This document shows, piece after piece, positions 1 to 7,821 of a stretch of 64,000 nucleotides of DNA. The notes under the pieces were generated by a model. The model made no database searches, had not been told where the DNA came from, and saw only the letters and a list, made by a program, of their open reading frames with translations. How positions within the stretch are numbered: the stretch's first letter is position 1; each line of letters begins with the position of its first letter. The stretch spans positions 124,001 through 188,000 of the forward strand of contig NZ_JASAMB010000008.1 of assembly GCF_029948125.1 (NCBI RefSeq). The letters run 5' to 3'. The stretch comes from Catellatospora sp. KI3 (GTDB taxonomy: Bacteria > Actinomycetota > Actinomycetes > Mycobacteriales > Micromonosporaceae). A program made the position numbers and the translations under genes.

Positions 1-737
1 CGTGGTGCGCGGGCATCGAGTCCGGTGAGGCCACCGGCTGGCCGGCCACCGACTGGATCGAGGACGTGCTCCTGCGCGACCAGGGCGCCGACGTGTACGA
101 CCAGTGGGTCAAGCACGCCATCCCGTTCAACGACCCGCGCATCGTGTCGGCGACCGACCGGGTCGGCTCGATCCTCAAGAACGAGAAGTACGTCAACGGC
201 GGCTACGGCGGCGTGAAGTCGATCGCCACCACCGCGTTCCAGGAGGGCGGCCTGCCCATCGTCGAGGGCAAGTGCGCGCTGCACCGCCAGGCGTCCTTCT
301 ACGCCAACCAGTGGCCGAAGGGCACCAACGTGTCGGCCGACGGCGACGCCTTCGCGTTCTACTTCCCGGCCATCGACCCGGCCATGGGCAAGCCGGTGCT
401 GGGCGGCGGCGAGTTCGTCGGCGCCTTCACCGACCGCCCCGAGGTCCAGGCGGTGCAGACCTACCTGGCCACCTCGGACTGGGCCAACGGCCGCGCCAAG
501 CTGAAGAACTGGATCTCGGCGAACAAGGGCCTGGACGTCGCCAACGTCGAGAACCCGATCGACAAGGTCGCGGTCGGCATCCTCCAGGACCCGAAGTCGG
601 TCTTCCGCTTCGACGGGTCGGACCTGATGCCGGCGGCCGTCGGCGCGGGCTCGTTCTGGAAGGGCATGACCGAGTGGATCAACGGCAAGGACACCAAGAG
701 CACTCTCGACGCGATCGAGGCGTCCTGGCCGAAGTGA
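1..737 (+). CDS. Carbohydrate ABC transporter substrate-binding protein, C-terminal part
   Basis: The reading frame is open from base 3, so the N-terminus and lipoprotein signal lie left of the window. About 245 residues of a periplasmic-type solute-binding protein remain. The early segment GWPATDWIEDVLLRD and the aromatic-rich C-terminus look like AglE/ThuE-type alpha-glucoside binding proteins (family 1). The next genes are two MalF/MalG-type permeases, so this is the extracellular receptor of that importer. No ATPase gene is in the cluster; such actinobacterial importers commonly share the MsiK ATPase. That MsiK serves here is inference. A strong hairpin follows the stop and probably limits read-through so the receptor is made in excess over the permeases. 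The sugar specificity cannot be read from the sequence. Confidence 0.85.
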   Translation, partial: WCAGIESGEATGWPATDWIEDVLLRDQGADVYDQWVKHAIPFNDPRIVSATDRVGSILKNEKYVNGGYGGVKSIATTAFQEGGLPIVEGKCALHRQASFYANQWPKGTNVSADGDAFAFYFPAIDPAMGKPVLGGGEFVGAFTDRPEVQAVQTYLATSDWANGRAKLKNWISANKGLDVANVENPIDKVAVGILQDPKSVFRFDGSDLMPAAVGAGSFWKGMTEWINGKDTKSTLDAIEASWPK

Positions 738-764
738 CCGGTTCCGCGTGATTCTTTGATCATG

Positions 765-810
765 AAGACTACGCCGTGTGGGTCCGACCGGGCCCACACG
801 GCGTAGTCTT
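765..810 (+). terminator. Intercistronic hairpin between binding protein and permease
   Basis: A perfect 18-bp inverted repeat (765-782 pairs with 793-810) lies in the 100-bp gap after the binding-protein stop. There is no clear U-tract. It probably acts as a partial terminator or RNA stabiliser giving differential expression within the transporter operon. Confidence 0.8.
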
Positions 811-837
811 CCTCCGACCGGCCGACGAGGAGACCGC

Positions 838-1857
838 GTGGACTTCGACTTCACCGCCGAAGGCCCGAAGCTGATGATGCTGCTGTACGGCGTCATCGCC
901 TTCGCGGCCGTGGTGGGACTGCTGCTGCTGGTGCTGGACGTGCTGCCCAGCCGCAAGGACCGCTGGGTCTCGCTGGGCCTGCTGCTGCCGGCCGGTGCCC
1001 TGCTCACCGTGGGCCTCATCATCCCGGCGATCCGCACCCTGATCCTGGCCTTCATGAACAAGGACTCCACCGAGTTCGTCGGCTTCGACAACTTCGTCTG
1101 GATGTTCACGGACAAGACCTCGGGCATGCTGCCCGACTTCAGCGCCGACCCCGTCTCGTACGGCGTACTGCTCAGCACCGTGCTGTGGGTGCTGCTGGTG
1201 CCCACCGTCTCCACCGCCGTCGGCCTGGTCTACGCCGTGATGGTGGACCGGGCCAGGTTCGAGTCGTTCGCCAAGTCGCTGATCTTCATGCCGATGGCCA
1301 TCTCGTTCGTCGGCGCGGGCATCATCTGGAAGTTCATCTACGCCTACCGCCAGGAGGGCGAGAAGCAGATCGGCCTGCTCAACCAGATCGTGGTGGCGCT
1401 CGGCGGCGAGCCGCAGCAGTGGCTGCTGGACGGGCCGTGGAACACGCTGTTCCTGATCGCGGTGCTGGTCTGGATCCAGGCCGGGTTCGCCATGGTGGTG
1501 CTGTCGGCCGCGATCAAGGCCATCCCTGGCGACATCGTCGAGGCCGCCCGCATCGACGGGGTCACCCCGTGGCAGATGTTCTGGCAGGTCACCGTGCCGA
1601 GCATCCGGCCCGCGCTGGTCGTGGTCATGGTGACCATCTCCATCGGCACCCTCAAGGTCTTCGACATCGTCCGCACCATGACCGGCGGCCAGTTCGGCAC
1701 CAGCGTCGTGGCCAACGAGATGTACAACTACTCGTTCCGCTTCGACGAGAAGGGCAAGGGCGCCGCGCTCGCGGTGCTGCTGTTCGTCCTCGTCGCCCCG
1801 ATCGTGATCTACCAGATCCGGGTCATGCGCCGCCGTCGGCTGGAGGGAGTGCGATGA
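838..1857 (+). CDS. Sugar ABC transporter permease (AglF/MalF-type)
   Basis: A 339-residue inner-membrane protein starting at GTG 838, behind GACGAGGAGA; the upstream in-frame start at 778 lies inside the hairpin region and is unlikely. There are several hydrophobic segments, two of them early (about residues 10-30 and 40-70). The cytoplasmic EAA loop is seen as EAARIDGVTPWQMFWQVTVP, which contacts the ATPase in binding-protein-dependent importers. The two early membrane segments before the core domain fit AglF-like permeases. Its stop overlaps the ATG of a 27-codon micro-ORF, which in turn overlaps the next permease, so the three are translationally linked. The partners are the binding protein before it and the permease at 1934. 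Confidence 0.9.
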   Translation: MDFDFTAEGPKLMMLLYGVIAFAAVVGLLLLVLDVLPSRKDRWVSLGLLLPAGALLTVGLIIPAIRTLILAFMNKDSTEFVGFDNFVWMFTDKTSGMLPDFSADPVSYGVLLSTVLWVLLVPTVSTAVGLVYAVMVDRARFESFAKSLIFMPMAISFVGAGIIWKFIYAYRQEGEKQIGLLNQIVVALGGEPQQWLLDGPWNTLFLIAVLVWIQAGFAMVVLSAAIKAIPGDIVEAARIDGVTPWQMFWQVTVPSIRPALVVVMVTISIGTLKVFDIVRTMTGGQFGTSVVANEMYNYSFRFDEKGKGAALAVLLFVLVAPIVIYQIRVMRRRRLEGVR

Positions 1858-1937
1858 GCGAGAGAATCGAGCGAATCATGTTGCAGCGCACTGAAGTGTC
1901 TTATGACGGCGGTCCGCGGAGCGGAGCGGCGGCATGA
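1854..1937 (+). CDS. 27-residue micro-ORF bridging the two permeases
   Basis: The ATG at 1854 overlaps the upstream permease stop by 4 nt (ATGA), and its own TGA overlaps the ATG of the downstream permease by 4 nt. The peptide begins MSERIERIMLQRTEVSYD and ends GGPRSGAAA. It looks like a short GC-rich repeat sequence that is inserted in-frame near gene starts in Micromonosporaceae, giving peptides of the MSER...YDGG type; that parallel is from memory and should be checked. It may serve only to couple translation of the two permeases. A functional peptide is possible but not supported. Confidence 0.5.
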   Translation: MSERIERIMLQRTEVSYDGGPRSGAAA

Positions 1938-2893
1938 GCACCGGTACGGAAACGATCGCGGCAGGGCCGGAGTCCGAGGTGCCGGCCACTCCGGCCGGGC
2001 GGGTGCGCAAACGGCTGACCAGCCGGACCGCCAGCGCCGTCTCGCTGGTGATCGCGCTGCTGTGGACCGTGCCGACGTTCGGCCTGCTGGTCTCGTCGCT
2101 GCGGCCCGAGGACCAGATCAAGAACAACGGCTGGTGGAACTTCTTCAGCGACCCGAAGCTGACCCTGGACAACTACCAGGAGGTGCTGTTCGGCACCACG
2201 GCCTCCTCCGGCCGCCTGGCCAGCTTCTTCATCAACTCGCTGGTGATCACGATCCCGTCGGTGCTGTTCCCGCTGGCGTTCTGCGCGCTGGCGGCGTACG
2301 CGCTGGCCTGGACCCGCTTCCGCGGCCGCGACTGGATCTACATCGGCGTCTTCGCGCTGCAGATCGTGCCGCTGCAGATGGCGCTGATCCCGCTGCTGCA
2401 GTTCTTCAACAAGGGCGTGGCGATCGACGGGTTCCAGCTGCTGCCGCCATGGGAGCTGGAGAACGAGGCCAAGTTCATCACGGTCTGGTTCGCCCACACC
2501 TGCTTCGCGCTGCCGCTGGGCATCTTCCTGCTGCACAACTTCATGGCCGAGCTGCCCGGCGACCTGGTCGAGGCGGCCAAGGTCGACGGGGCCAGCCACG
2601 CCAAGATCTTCCGGTCCGTGGTGCTGCCGCTGATCGTGCCCGCGCTGGCCTCCTTCGCCATCTTCCAGTTCCTGTGGGTATGGAACGACCTGCTGGTCGC
2701 CCTGATCTTCGCGGGCGGCCCGAAGAACGCCCCGCTGACCGTCCGGCTCGCCGAGATGGCGGGCACGCGCGGCAACGAGTGGCAGCGCCTCACCGCGGGC
2801 GCCTTCGTCTCCATCGTCGTCCCGCTGATCGTCTTCCTGTCCCTGCAGCGCTACTTCGTCCGCGGCCTGCTCGCGGGCTCCGTCAAGGGCTGA
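1934..2893 (+). CDS. Sugar ABC transporter permease (AglG/MalG-type)
   Basis: A 319-residue inner-membrane permease with about six membrane segments. The EAA loop reads EAAKVDGASHAKIFRSVVLP (around residue 215-235). The C-terminus ends RYFVRGLLAGSVKG, a hallmark of AglG-type alpha-glucoside permeases. The ATG overlaps the stop of the preceding micro-ORF, so translation is probably coupled rather than driven by its own ribosome binding site. It forms the heterodimeric channel with the 838-1857 product. No gene follows for 1.9 kb; an inverted repeat about 60 bp after the stop may end the transcript. Confidence 0.9.
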   Translation: MSTGTETIAAGPESEVPATPAGRVRKRLTSRTASAVSLVIALLWTVPTFGLLVSSLRPEDQIKNNGWWNFFSDPKLTLDNYQEVLFGTTASSGRLASFFINSLVITIPSVLFPLAFCALAAYALAWTRFRGRDWIYIGVFALQIVPLQMALIPLLQFFNKGVAIDGFQLLPPWELENEAKFITVWFAHTCFALPLGIFLLHNFMAELPGDLVEAAKVDGASHAKIFRSVVLPLIVPALASFAIFQFLWVWNDLLVALIFAGGPKNAPLTVRLAEMAGTRGNEWQRLTAGAFVSIVVPLIVFLSLQRYFVRGLLAGSVKG

Positions 2894-2955
2894 CCCGCCC
2901 CGCCCCGCCCCCTCCCCGCTCGCGGTCCGCTCCGGGCCGCCTGCCAAGATCCGCA

Positions 2956-3013
2956 CAGTTTCGGGGAGACTGCAGGAATCCGAGCCCGGATTCGCGCAGT
3001 CTCCCCGAAACTG
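2956..3013. repeat. Dispersed palindromic repeat family A, copy 1 (possible terminator)
   Basis: A perfect 17-bp inverted repeat (2956-2972 with 2997-3013) contains the core CAGTTTCGGGGA, with a second smaller stem inside (GAATCCG/CGGATTC). The same core occurs at 31333-31396, 51081-51142 and 61992-62055, always between genes. Here it may terminate the sugar-transporter operon. Confidence 0.85.
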
Positions 3014-4225
3014 CATCATGCTCCGGCGGCCGGCACGGCGAGAGCGAGCCGGTCCGGTCGGAGGGAGCGGCGGCGGGCTGGTTAGAGGGCGCCAAAGCCC
3101 CGCTGAACGACGATCGAAGACGGCACACCCCTTGGGGGTGGGTCGGGCGGCGTAGCGGCGACCTGAGCGCCTCGCGGGAGCACGAAGCAGCGGCGGCGTC
3201 AGCGCCTCGCCGGAGCAGAAGCAGCGGCGGCGTCACCGCCTCGCTGGAGCACGACCATGAGCACCTGCCGGACGCGGGCAGGCCGCTGGCGGACGGAGGC
3301 AGCCGGGCCTGGGCTGTGCGCGGGGCATGAACCCGCCCGCATCGCCCAGCAGCAGGCCGCCGAGGCGGCCCGCCAAACCCGCTGCGGCGGCAGCGCTCCA
3401 TCGGGATCGGACCGGTCGCCGAGACGCCCACCCAAGCCCACCACAGCGGCAGCGCTCCATCGGAATCGGACCGGTCGCCGAGACGCCCACCCAAGCCCAC
3501 CACAGCGGCAGCGCTCCATCGGAATCGGACCGGTCGCCGAGACGCCCACCCAAGCCCACCACAGCGGCAGCGCTCCATCGGAATCGGACCGGTCGCCGAG
3601 ACGCCCACCCAAGCCCACCACAGCGGCAGCGCTCGCACCGGGATCGGGCCGGAGGTGATCTCTGCTCACCCGGATCCGGAACGCCGCACCCGACCGCCAG
3701 CGAGGTGTCGCCGGCTCGCCGTCCCTGAAGATCGCTTCCTGCGGTCCGTTACCGGGCGGAGCGGTCGCCCGGTCTACGACCCGGCGCCGAGATCCGACCA
3801 GCGTTGGTGAGCTCTGGCGTCTGATGGCACTGATGATCAGATTCTGCGGGCAGAAGGTCGGTTTCAGACGATGAGCCGTGCAGTGTTGTGACCGGGGGCG
3901 GCGATCTTCGGGTCTGTTCCGGGCGTTGATCGCCGCCGACGGTCAGAACCCGAGCCCACAGCGGAGGTTATGACCGCTCGTAACGATCACTTCGGCCGGA
4001 TCCGAGCTTTCGACCGCCTACAGCCCCTACGGCGACCGGCAGGACCAGGAACGGAGTCGACCGTGGTCACCGCCCGGATCGGCCGCCTGTCGTCAGTCGA
4101 CCGGGCGCCAGGATCGCGGGTCGCGCCATACCGGACGGAACGGGCAGTCAGGGAGGGCTCGGGAACAGGGCAAGCCCGACATCGTGTCAATGTAGAAACA
4201 CGCCCGACACATTGATCTTCAGCCG
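3014..4225. other. Gene-free stretch after the sugar permeases
   Basis: No open frame here has credible coding character. The long frames across 3200-3730 exist only because a 59-bp unit is tandemly repeated and a shifted copy is read in every frame. Besides the tandem repeat (3387-3652) there is an imperfect 17-bp inverted repeat at 3890-3906/3928-3944 built around GCGGCGATC. Nothing else is recognised until the operators from 4226 onward. Confidence 0.7.
3387..3652. repeat. 59-bp tandem repeat, 4 full copies plus a partial
   Basis: Copies start at 3387, 3446, 3505 and 3564, with a degraded partial copy from 3623. Copies 2-4 look identical, and copy 1 differs by one base (GGGATC for GGAATC). 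Each carries GACCGGTCGCCGAGACGCCC. The unit length is not a multiple of three, so it is a non-coding minisatellite, probably variable between strains. Confidence 0.95.
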
Positions 4226-4239
4226 TGGGAGCGCTTCCG
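4226..4239. promoter_or_regulatory. CebR/LacI-type operator candidate 1
   Basis: TGGGAGCGCTTCCG matches the CebR-type palindrome TGGGAGCGCTCCCA at 12 of 14 positions. It lies about 570 bp upstream of the beta-glucosidase start, so it would act only on a distal promoter. Confidence 0.55.
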
Positions 4240-4358
4240 CAGGTAGCGGCCACATCGGTTACCAGCAAAGGATTTCCAGGTGGTTGCCTACAGATTCTGG
4301 AGCGATGAAGGGTCTTCCCCTCCGGCCCAGGAGTCGCTATCGTCTCAACAAACGTCCA

Positions 4359-4372
4359 TGGGAACGCTTCCA
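4359..4372. promoter_or_regulatory. CebR/LacI-type operator candidate 2
   Basis: TGGGAACGCTTCCA matches 12 of 14 positions of the CebR-type palindrome and is 433 bp upstream of the beta-glucosidase start. With sites 1 and 3 it could allow looping by a LacI-family repressor. Confidence 0.55.
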
Positions 4373-4752
4373 CGGATGTTCATCAATGTAAGAATTGGTT
4401 CCGTCGATGGCCCGCCCGGACGCCATCGCCGGCCGCTCCCCGAGGCGGTCGGTCGCCGATCTCCCTACGACCGGCGACCGACCTCCCTCCGGGTGCCGGA
4501 GAGGAGGTGAAGCTCGCGACTACGTCGCGTGCCAACGGCTCCCGCGCGTCACGCTGCCTCGTGACCCTGCCGCCCGGCAGGCACAGGGCGTGAGCACCCG
4601 ATGGGGGCGGGGACTGCCCTTCCCCGCTCCCATACCATCGGGATGCATTGTCCGCCTTGACGCCCATCAGCACCAGACTTGCGCCACCTTTGCGAAAGTC
4701 CGAACACCACATCTCCACCCGTCACCGGGATAGGGACAACTGTACCCGATCA

Positions 4753-4766
4753 TGGGAGCGTTCCCA
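4753..4766. promoter_or_regulatory. CebR/LacI-type operator candidate 3, promoter-proximal
   Basis: TGGGAGCGTTCCCA matches 13 of 14 positions of the CebR consensus known from Streptomyces. It lies 40 nt upstream of the chosen beta-glucosidase ATG, the usual place for repression by a cellobiose-responsive LacI-family regulator. The regulator itself is not in the window. Confidence 0.75.
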
Positions 4767-4805
4767 CTCATGATCAGCCCTTTCCCAGTATTTGAGGAGC
4801 ACCAC

Positions 4806-6242
4806 ATGCCAGGCACCCCAAGCGCCGCCCCAGGCGGCGCCGCGACCTCCACATCGGTCGCCACCGGCGCCCCGAACGCCGGCGAGGACGGGACCACCGA
4901 GCCCTCCCCCGCCGCGGCGCCGGCCCTGCGGTTTCCCGACGGCTTCATCTGGGGCGCCGCGACCTCGGCCTACCAGATCGAAGGCGCGGCACACGTCGAC
5001 GGACGCGGGCAGTCCGTGTGGGACACCTTCTGCAGGATCCCCGGCAGGGTGCGCAACGGCGAGACCGGAGACGTCGCCGCCGACCACTACCACCGCTGGG
5101 CCGACGACCTGGACCTGATCCGGGAACTGGGCCTGAAGTCGTACCGCTTCTCCGTGTCGTGGCCGCGGGTCATCCCGACCGGCGCCGGACCGGTGAACCG
5201 CAAGGGCCTCGACTTCTACAAGCGCCTGGCCGAAGGCCTGCGCAACCGCGGCGTCACGCCGATGGTGACCCTCTACCACTGGGACACCCCGCAGGAGCTG
5301 CAGGACCTCGGAGGCTGGGAGAACCGCGACACCGCCTACCGCTTCGCCGAGTACGCCGCCACGGTCGCGCAGGCGCTCGGCGATGTCGTGCCCAACTGGC
5401 TCACCCTGAACGAGCCCAAGACGATCGTGCAGAACGGCTACCTGTCCGGCACCCACGCCCCCGGCAAGCAGGACCCCGGCGCGGCGTACGTGGTGGCCCA
5501 CCACCAGCTGCTCGCCCACGGCCTGGCCGTGCAGGCGATGCGCCCGCACCTGGGCGCCACCGGCCGGATCGGACCCGCGCTCAACCTGCACCCCTGCTAC
5601 CCGGCCGACGACAGCCCGCAGGCCCAGGCCCGCACGGTGCTGCACGACGGGTACGAGAACCGCCTCTACCTCGACCCGATCCTCAAGGGCAGCTACCCGC
5701 AGGACGTCCTGGACGACCTCGCCTCGTACTCGCCGATGCAGAAGTACATCCTCGACGGCGACCTGCAGGTCATCAACTCGCCGACGGAGCTGCTCGCGGT
5801 CCAGTACTACACCCCGCTGTACGTCACCGCGGAGGGCGACACCGTCACCCGGTACCCGACGACCGAGGCGTTCTGGCAGCAGATCTACCCCGAGGGCATG
5901 TACGACATCCTGACGCGCATCAAGAAGGACTACGGCGACATCGCCCTGACCATCACCGAGAACGGGCTGCCCACGCCGGACACCCTGGGCCGCGACGGCC
6001 GGGTCCGCGACAACGGCCGGATCGCCTTCCTGCGCGACCACTTCACCGAGGCGCACCGCGCCATCACCGACGGGGTCAACCTGGAGAGCTACCACGTCTG
6101 GTCGCTGATGGACAACTTCGAGTGGGCGGAAGGCTACGACCAGCGGTGGGGCCTGGTCTACGTCGACTACGCCACGCAGCAGCGGGTCCGCAAGGACAGC
6201 GCCGACTGGTACAGCGGCGTCATCCGGGCCAACGGCCTGTGA
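4806..6242 (+). CDS. bglC: GH1 beta-glucosidase
   Basis: A 478-residue intracellular glycoside hydrolase family 1 enzyme that releases glucose from beta-glucosides such as cellobiose. The acid/base motif TLNEPKT is near residue 203 and the nucleophile motif ITENG near residue 384. N-terminal PDGFIWGAATSAYQIEG and the C-terminal FEWAEGY substrate-binding motif are also canonical. ATG 4806 follows GAGGAG; the in-frame ATG at 4752 overlaps the operator and lacks a ribosome binding site. The first 40 residues are a Pro/Ala-rich extension with no signal peptide. In Streptomyces the CebR regulon pairs cebEFG with bglC; here the upstream permeases look more AglFG-like, so the symbol is by analogy. 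CebR-type boxes suggest cellobiose induction. Confidence 0.92.
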   Translation: MPGTPSAAPGGAATSTSVATGAPNAGEDGTTEPSPAAAPALRFPDGFIWGAATSAYQIEGAAHVDGRGQSVWDTFCRIPGRVRNGETGDVAADHYHRWADDLDLIRELGLKSYRFSVSWPRVIPTGAGPVNRKGLDFYKRLAEGLRNRGVTPMVTLYHWDTPQELQDLGGWENRDTAYRFAEYAATVAQALGDVVPNWLTLNEPKTIVQNGYLSGTHAPGKQDPGAAYVVAHHQLLAHGLAVQAMRPHLGATGRIGPALNLHPCYPADDSPQAQARTVLHDGYENRLYLDPILKGSYPQDVLDDLASYSPMQKYILDGDLQVINSPTELLAVQYYTPLYVTAEGDTVTRYPTTEAFWQQIYPEGMYDILTRIKKDYGDIALTITENGLPTPDTLGRDGRVRDNGRIAFLRDHFTEAHRAITDGVNLESYHVWSLMDNFEWAEGYDQRWGLVYVDYATQQRVRKDSADWYSGVIRANGL

Positions 6243-6290
6243 AAGTTTCCCCGCCGGTGGGCGACCACCGAGTCCACGCCGGCGGGTGAC

Positions 6291-6321
6291 GGGGCCGGGC
6301 GACCAGTGGTCGCCCGGCCCC
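6291..6321. terminator. Bidirectional hairpin terminator
   Basis: A perfect 14-bp stem (6291-6304 with 6308-6321) with a 3-nt loop lies between the convergent beta-glucosidase and kinase genes. It has no U-tract but is very stable and symmetric. Confidence 0.75.
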
Positions 6322-6355
6322 CAATGCTTACTCTCCGTGAGGACCGTCCGGCCCG

Positions 6356-7750
6356 TCAGGCGCCCAGCGCCCGGCCGAGCGCGGCCACGTCGCCACGCAG
6401 CCGCTGCGCCGCCGCCGCCGCGAGGGTGCCCTCGTCCTCCCGCTGGTCGAGCTTGTAGTAGAGGCTCGCCAGCTGCTGGCTCAGCAGCTCGCCGGTGGGC
6501 TTGTTCTGGGCGAGGTTGCGGATCACGTTGGCGATGTCGGTCGCCACGTCCGAGCGCACCTGCGTCTGCGACTGCGCCAGCTCCAGGGTGTACAGCGCCG
6601 CGTCGCGCGCCTGCGCCACCGTCAGCACCGCCGCCGAGGGCAGCGGGGACGGGGGCGGCGGCGGGGACTTGGTGGGGTAGCCGGTGGGCCAGTTCGCCGG
6701 CACCGACGGCGACGCCGCGACGCTGGGCGAGGCCGACGGGGCGGCGGTCGGCGATACCACCACCGCCGCGCTGGGCGAGACCGTCGGGGAGGCGGTGACG
6801 GCGCCGGGCCGGTCGGTGTCGTCCAGCGGCAGCAGCCATACCGCCAGCCCCAGCGCGGCCAGCGCGGCGACGGTCAGCCCGAGCGGCACGAGTCGCTTGC
6901 GGCCGCTGCCGAGCAGCGCCGAGCGCAGCACCCGCGCGGCCTCGGCGGCCGAGGGCCGCCGGGCGACGTCGCGCTCCAGGCACTCCGCGACCAGGCGCCC
7001 CACCGTGCGGGGCAGCCCCGGGACCTGCGGCACGGTTACCGGGCCGTGGTCGGCGGCGACGTCGTCCCAGCCCGCGACGCGGAACGGCGGGTGGCCGGTG
7101 AGCATCTCGAACAGCACCACCCCGAGGGCGTACACGTCGGTGGCGGGCTGGGCGGGGGTGCCGTCGAGCCGCTCGGGGGCGACGTACGCCGGGGTGCCGA
7201 AGCTGGCGCCGGTGCTGTCGTCGTCGGGCTCGCCGACCCGGGCCGCGATGCCGAAGTCCAGCACCGTGACCTGCTCGCCGTGCAGCATGATGTTGTCCGG
7301 GGTGATGTCGCGGTGCACCACGCCCCGGCGGTGCGCCACCTCCAGCACCGTGGCGACGCGCCCGGCGATGCGCACCGCCTCGCGCCACGGCAGCGGCCCC
7401 AGCGCGATCCGGTCGGCCAGCGGCTCACCGGCGACCAGCTGCAGCACGATGACGGCGATCTCCTCGCCGTGCGCGGTGGCGTCGCGGACGAAGTCGTGCA
7501 CGCCCGCGACGTCGGGGTGGTTCAGCCGCGCCACCGCCCACGCCTCGCGGCGGGCCAGTTCCCGCAGCCGCTCGTCGCCGGCCAGCACCGGGTCCAGCAC
7601 CTTCAGCGCCACCAGCCGGTCGAGCGTCTCGTCCTTGGCCCGCCAGATGACCGACATTCCACCGGCGCCGATCCGATCGATCAGGCGGTAGCGGCCGGCC
7701 AGCAGATCCCCGGCGCGCATGAGGAAATCGTGTTCGGTCACGCACCGCAC
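6356..7750 (-). CDS. Membrane-anchored Ser/Thr protein kinase (PknB-like fold, no PASTA)
   Basis: 464 residues from GTG 7750; later in-frame starts at 7741 and 7720 are possible. An N-terminal Hanks-type kinase domain (about residues 20-280) shows the glycine loop GAGGMSVIWRA, the ATP-binding lysine in VALKV (K50), HRD at 146-148 and DFG at 165-167. The catalytic-loop lysine of the usual HRDxKPxN is threonine here (HRDITPDN). One membrane segment near residue 300 (VPLGLTVAALAALGLAVWLL) is followed by a Pro/Ser/Thr-rich external linker and a helical C-terminal region of about 100 residues. There are no PASTA repeats. It probably phosphorylates cytoplasmic targets in response to an envelope signal; targets are unknown. 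Confidence 0.88.
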   Translation of the reverse strand: MRCVTEHDFLMRAGDLLAGRYRLIDRIGAGGMSVIWRAKDETLDRLVALKVLDPVLAGDERLRELARREAWAVARLNHPDVAGVHDFVRDATAHGEEIAVIVLQLVAGEPLADRIALGPLPWREAVRIAGRVATVLEVAHRRGVVHRDITPDNIMLHGEQVTVLDFGIAARVGEPDDDSTGASFGTPAYVAPERLDGTPAQPATDVYALGVVLFEMLTGHPPFRVAGWDDVAADHGPVTVPQVPGLPRTVGRLVAECLERDVARRPSAAEAARVLRSALLGSGRKRLVPLGLTVAALAALGLAVWLLPLDDTDRPGAVTASPTVSPSAAVVVSPTAAPSASPSVAASPSVPANWPTGYPTKSPPPPPSPLPSAAVLTVAQARDAALYTLELAQSQTQVRSDVATDIANVIRNLAQNKPTGELLSQQLASLYYKLDQREDEGTLAAAAAQRLRGDVAALGRALGA

Positions 7751-7821
7751 GTTCCGGCATGATCGGCACCGGTGTCAACGGCCCCGCAGACACAGTTGCA
7801 TGATCGTTGCGCACACCCGGG

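Noticed and set aside
3199-3669. Minus-strand frames encoding repeats of PLWWAWVGVSATGP
   Set aside because: They arise because a 59-bp repeat not divisible by three is read in all frames in turn; no ribosome binding site and no homology recognised.
4280-4510. 76-codon ORF between CebR-type operators
   Set aside because: Low-complexity Arg/Pro-rich product overlapping operator 2; no homology or coding bias that supports it.
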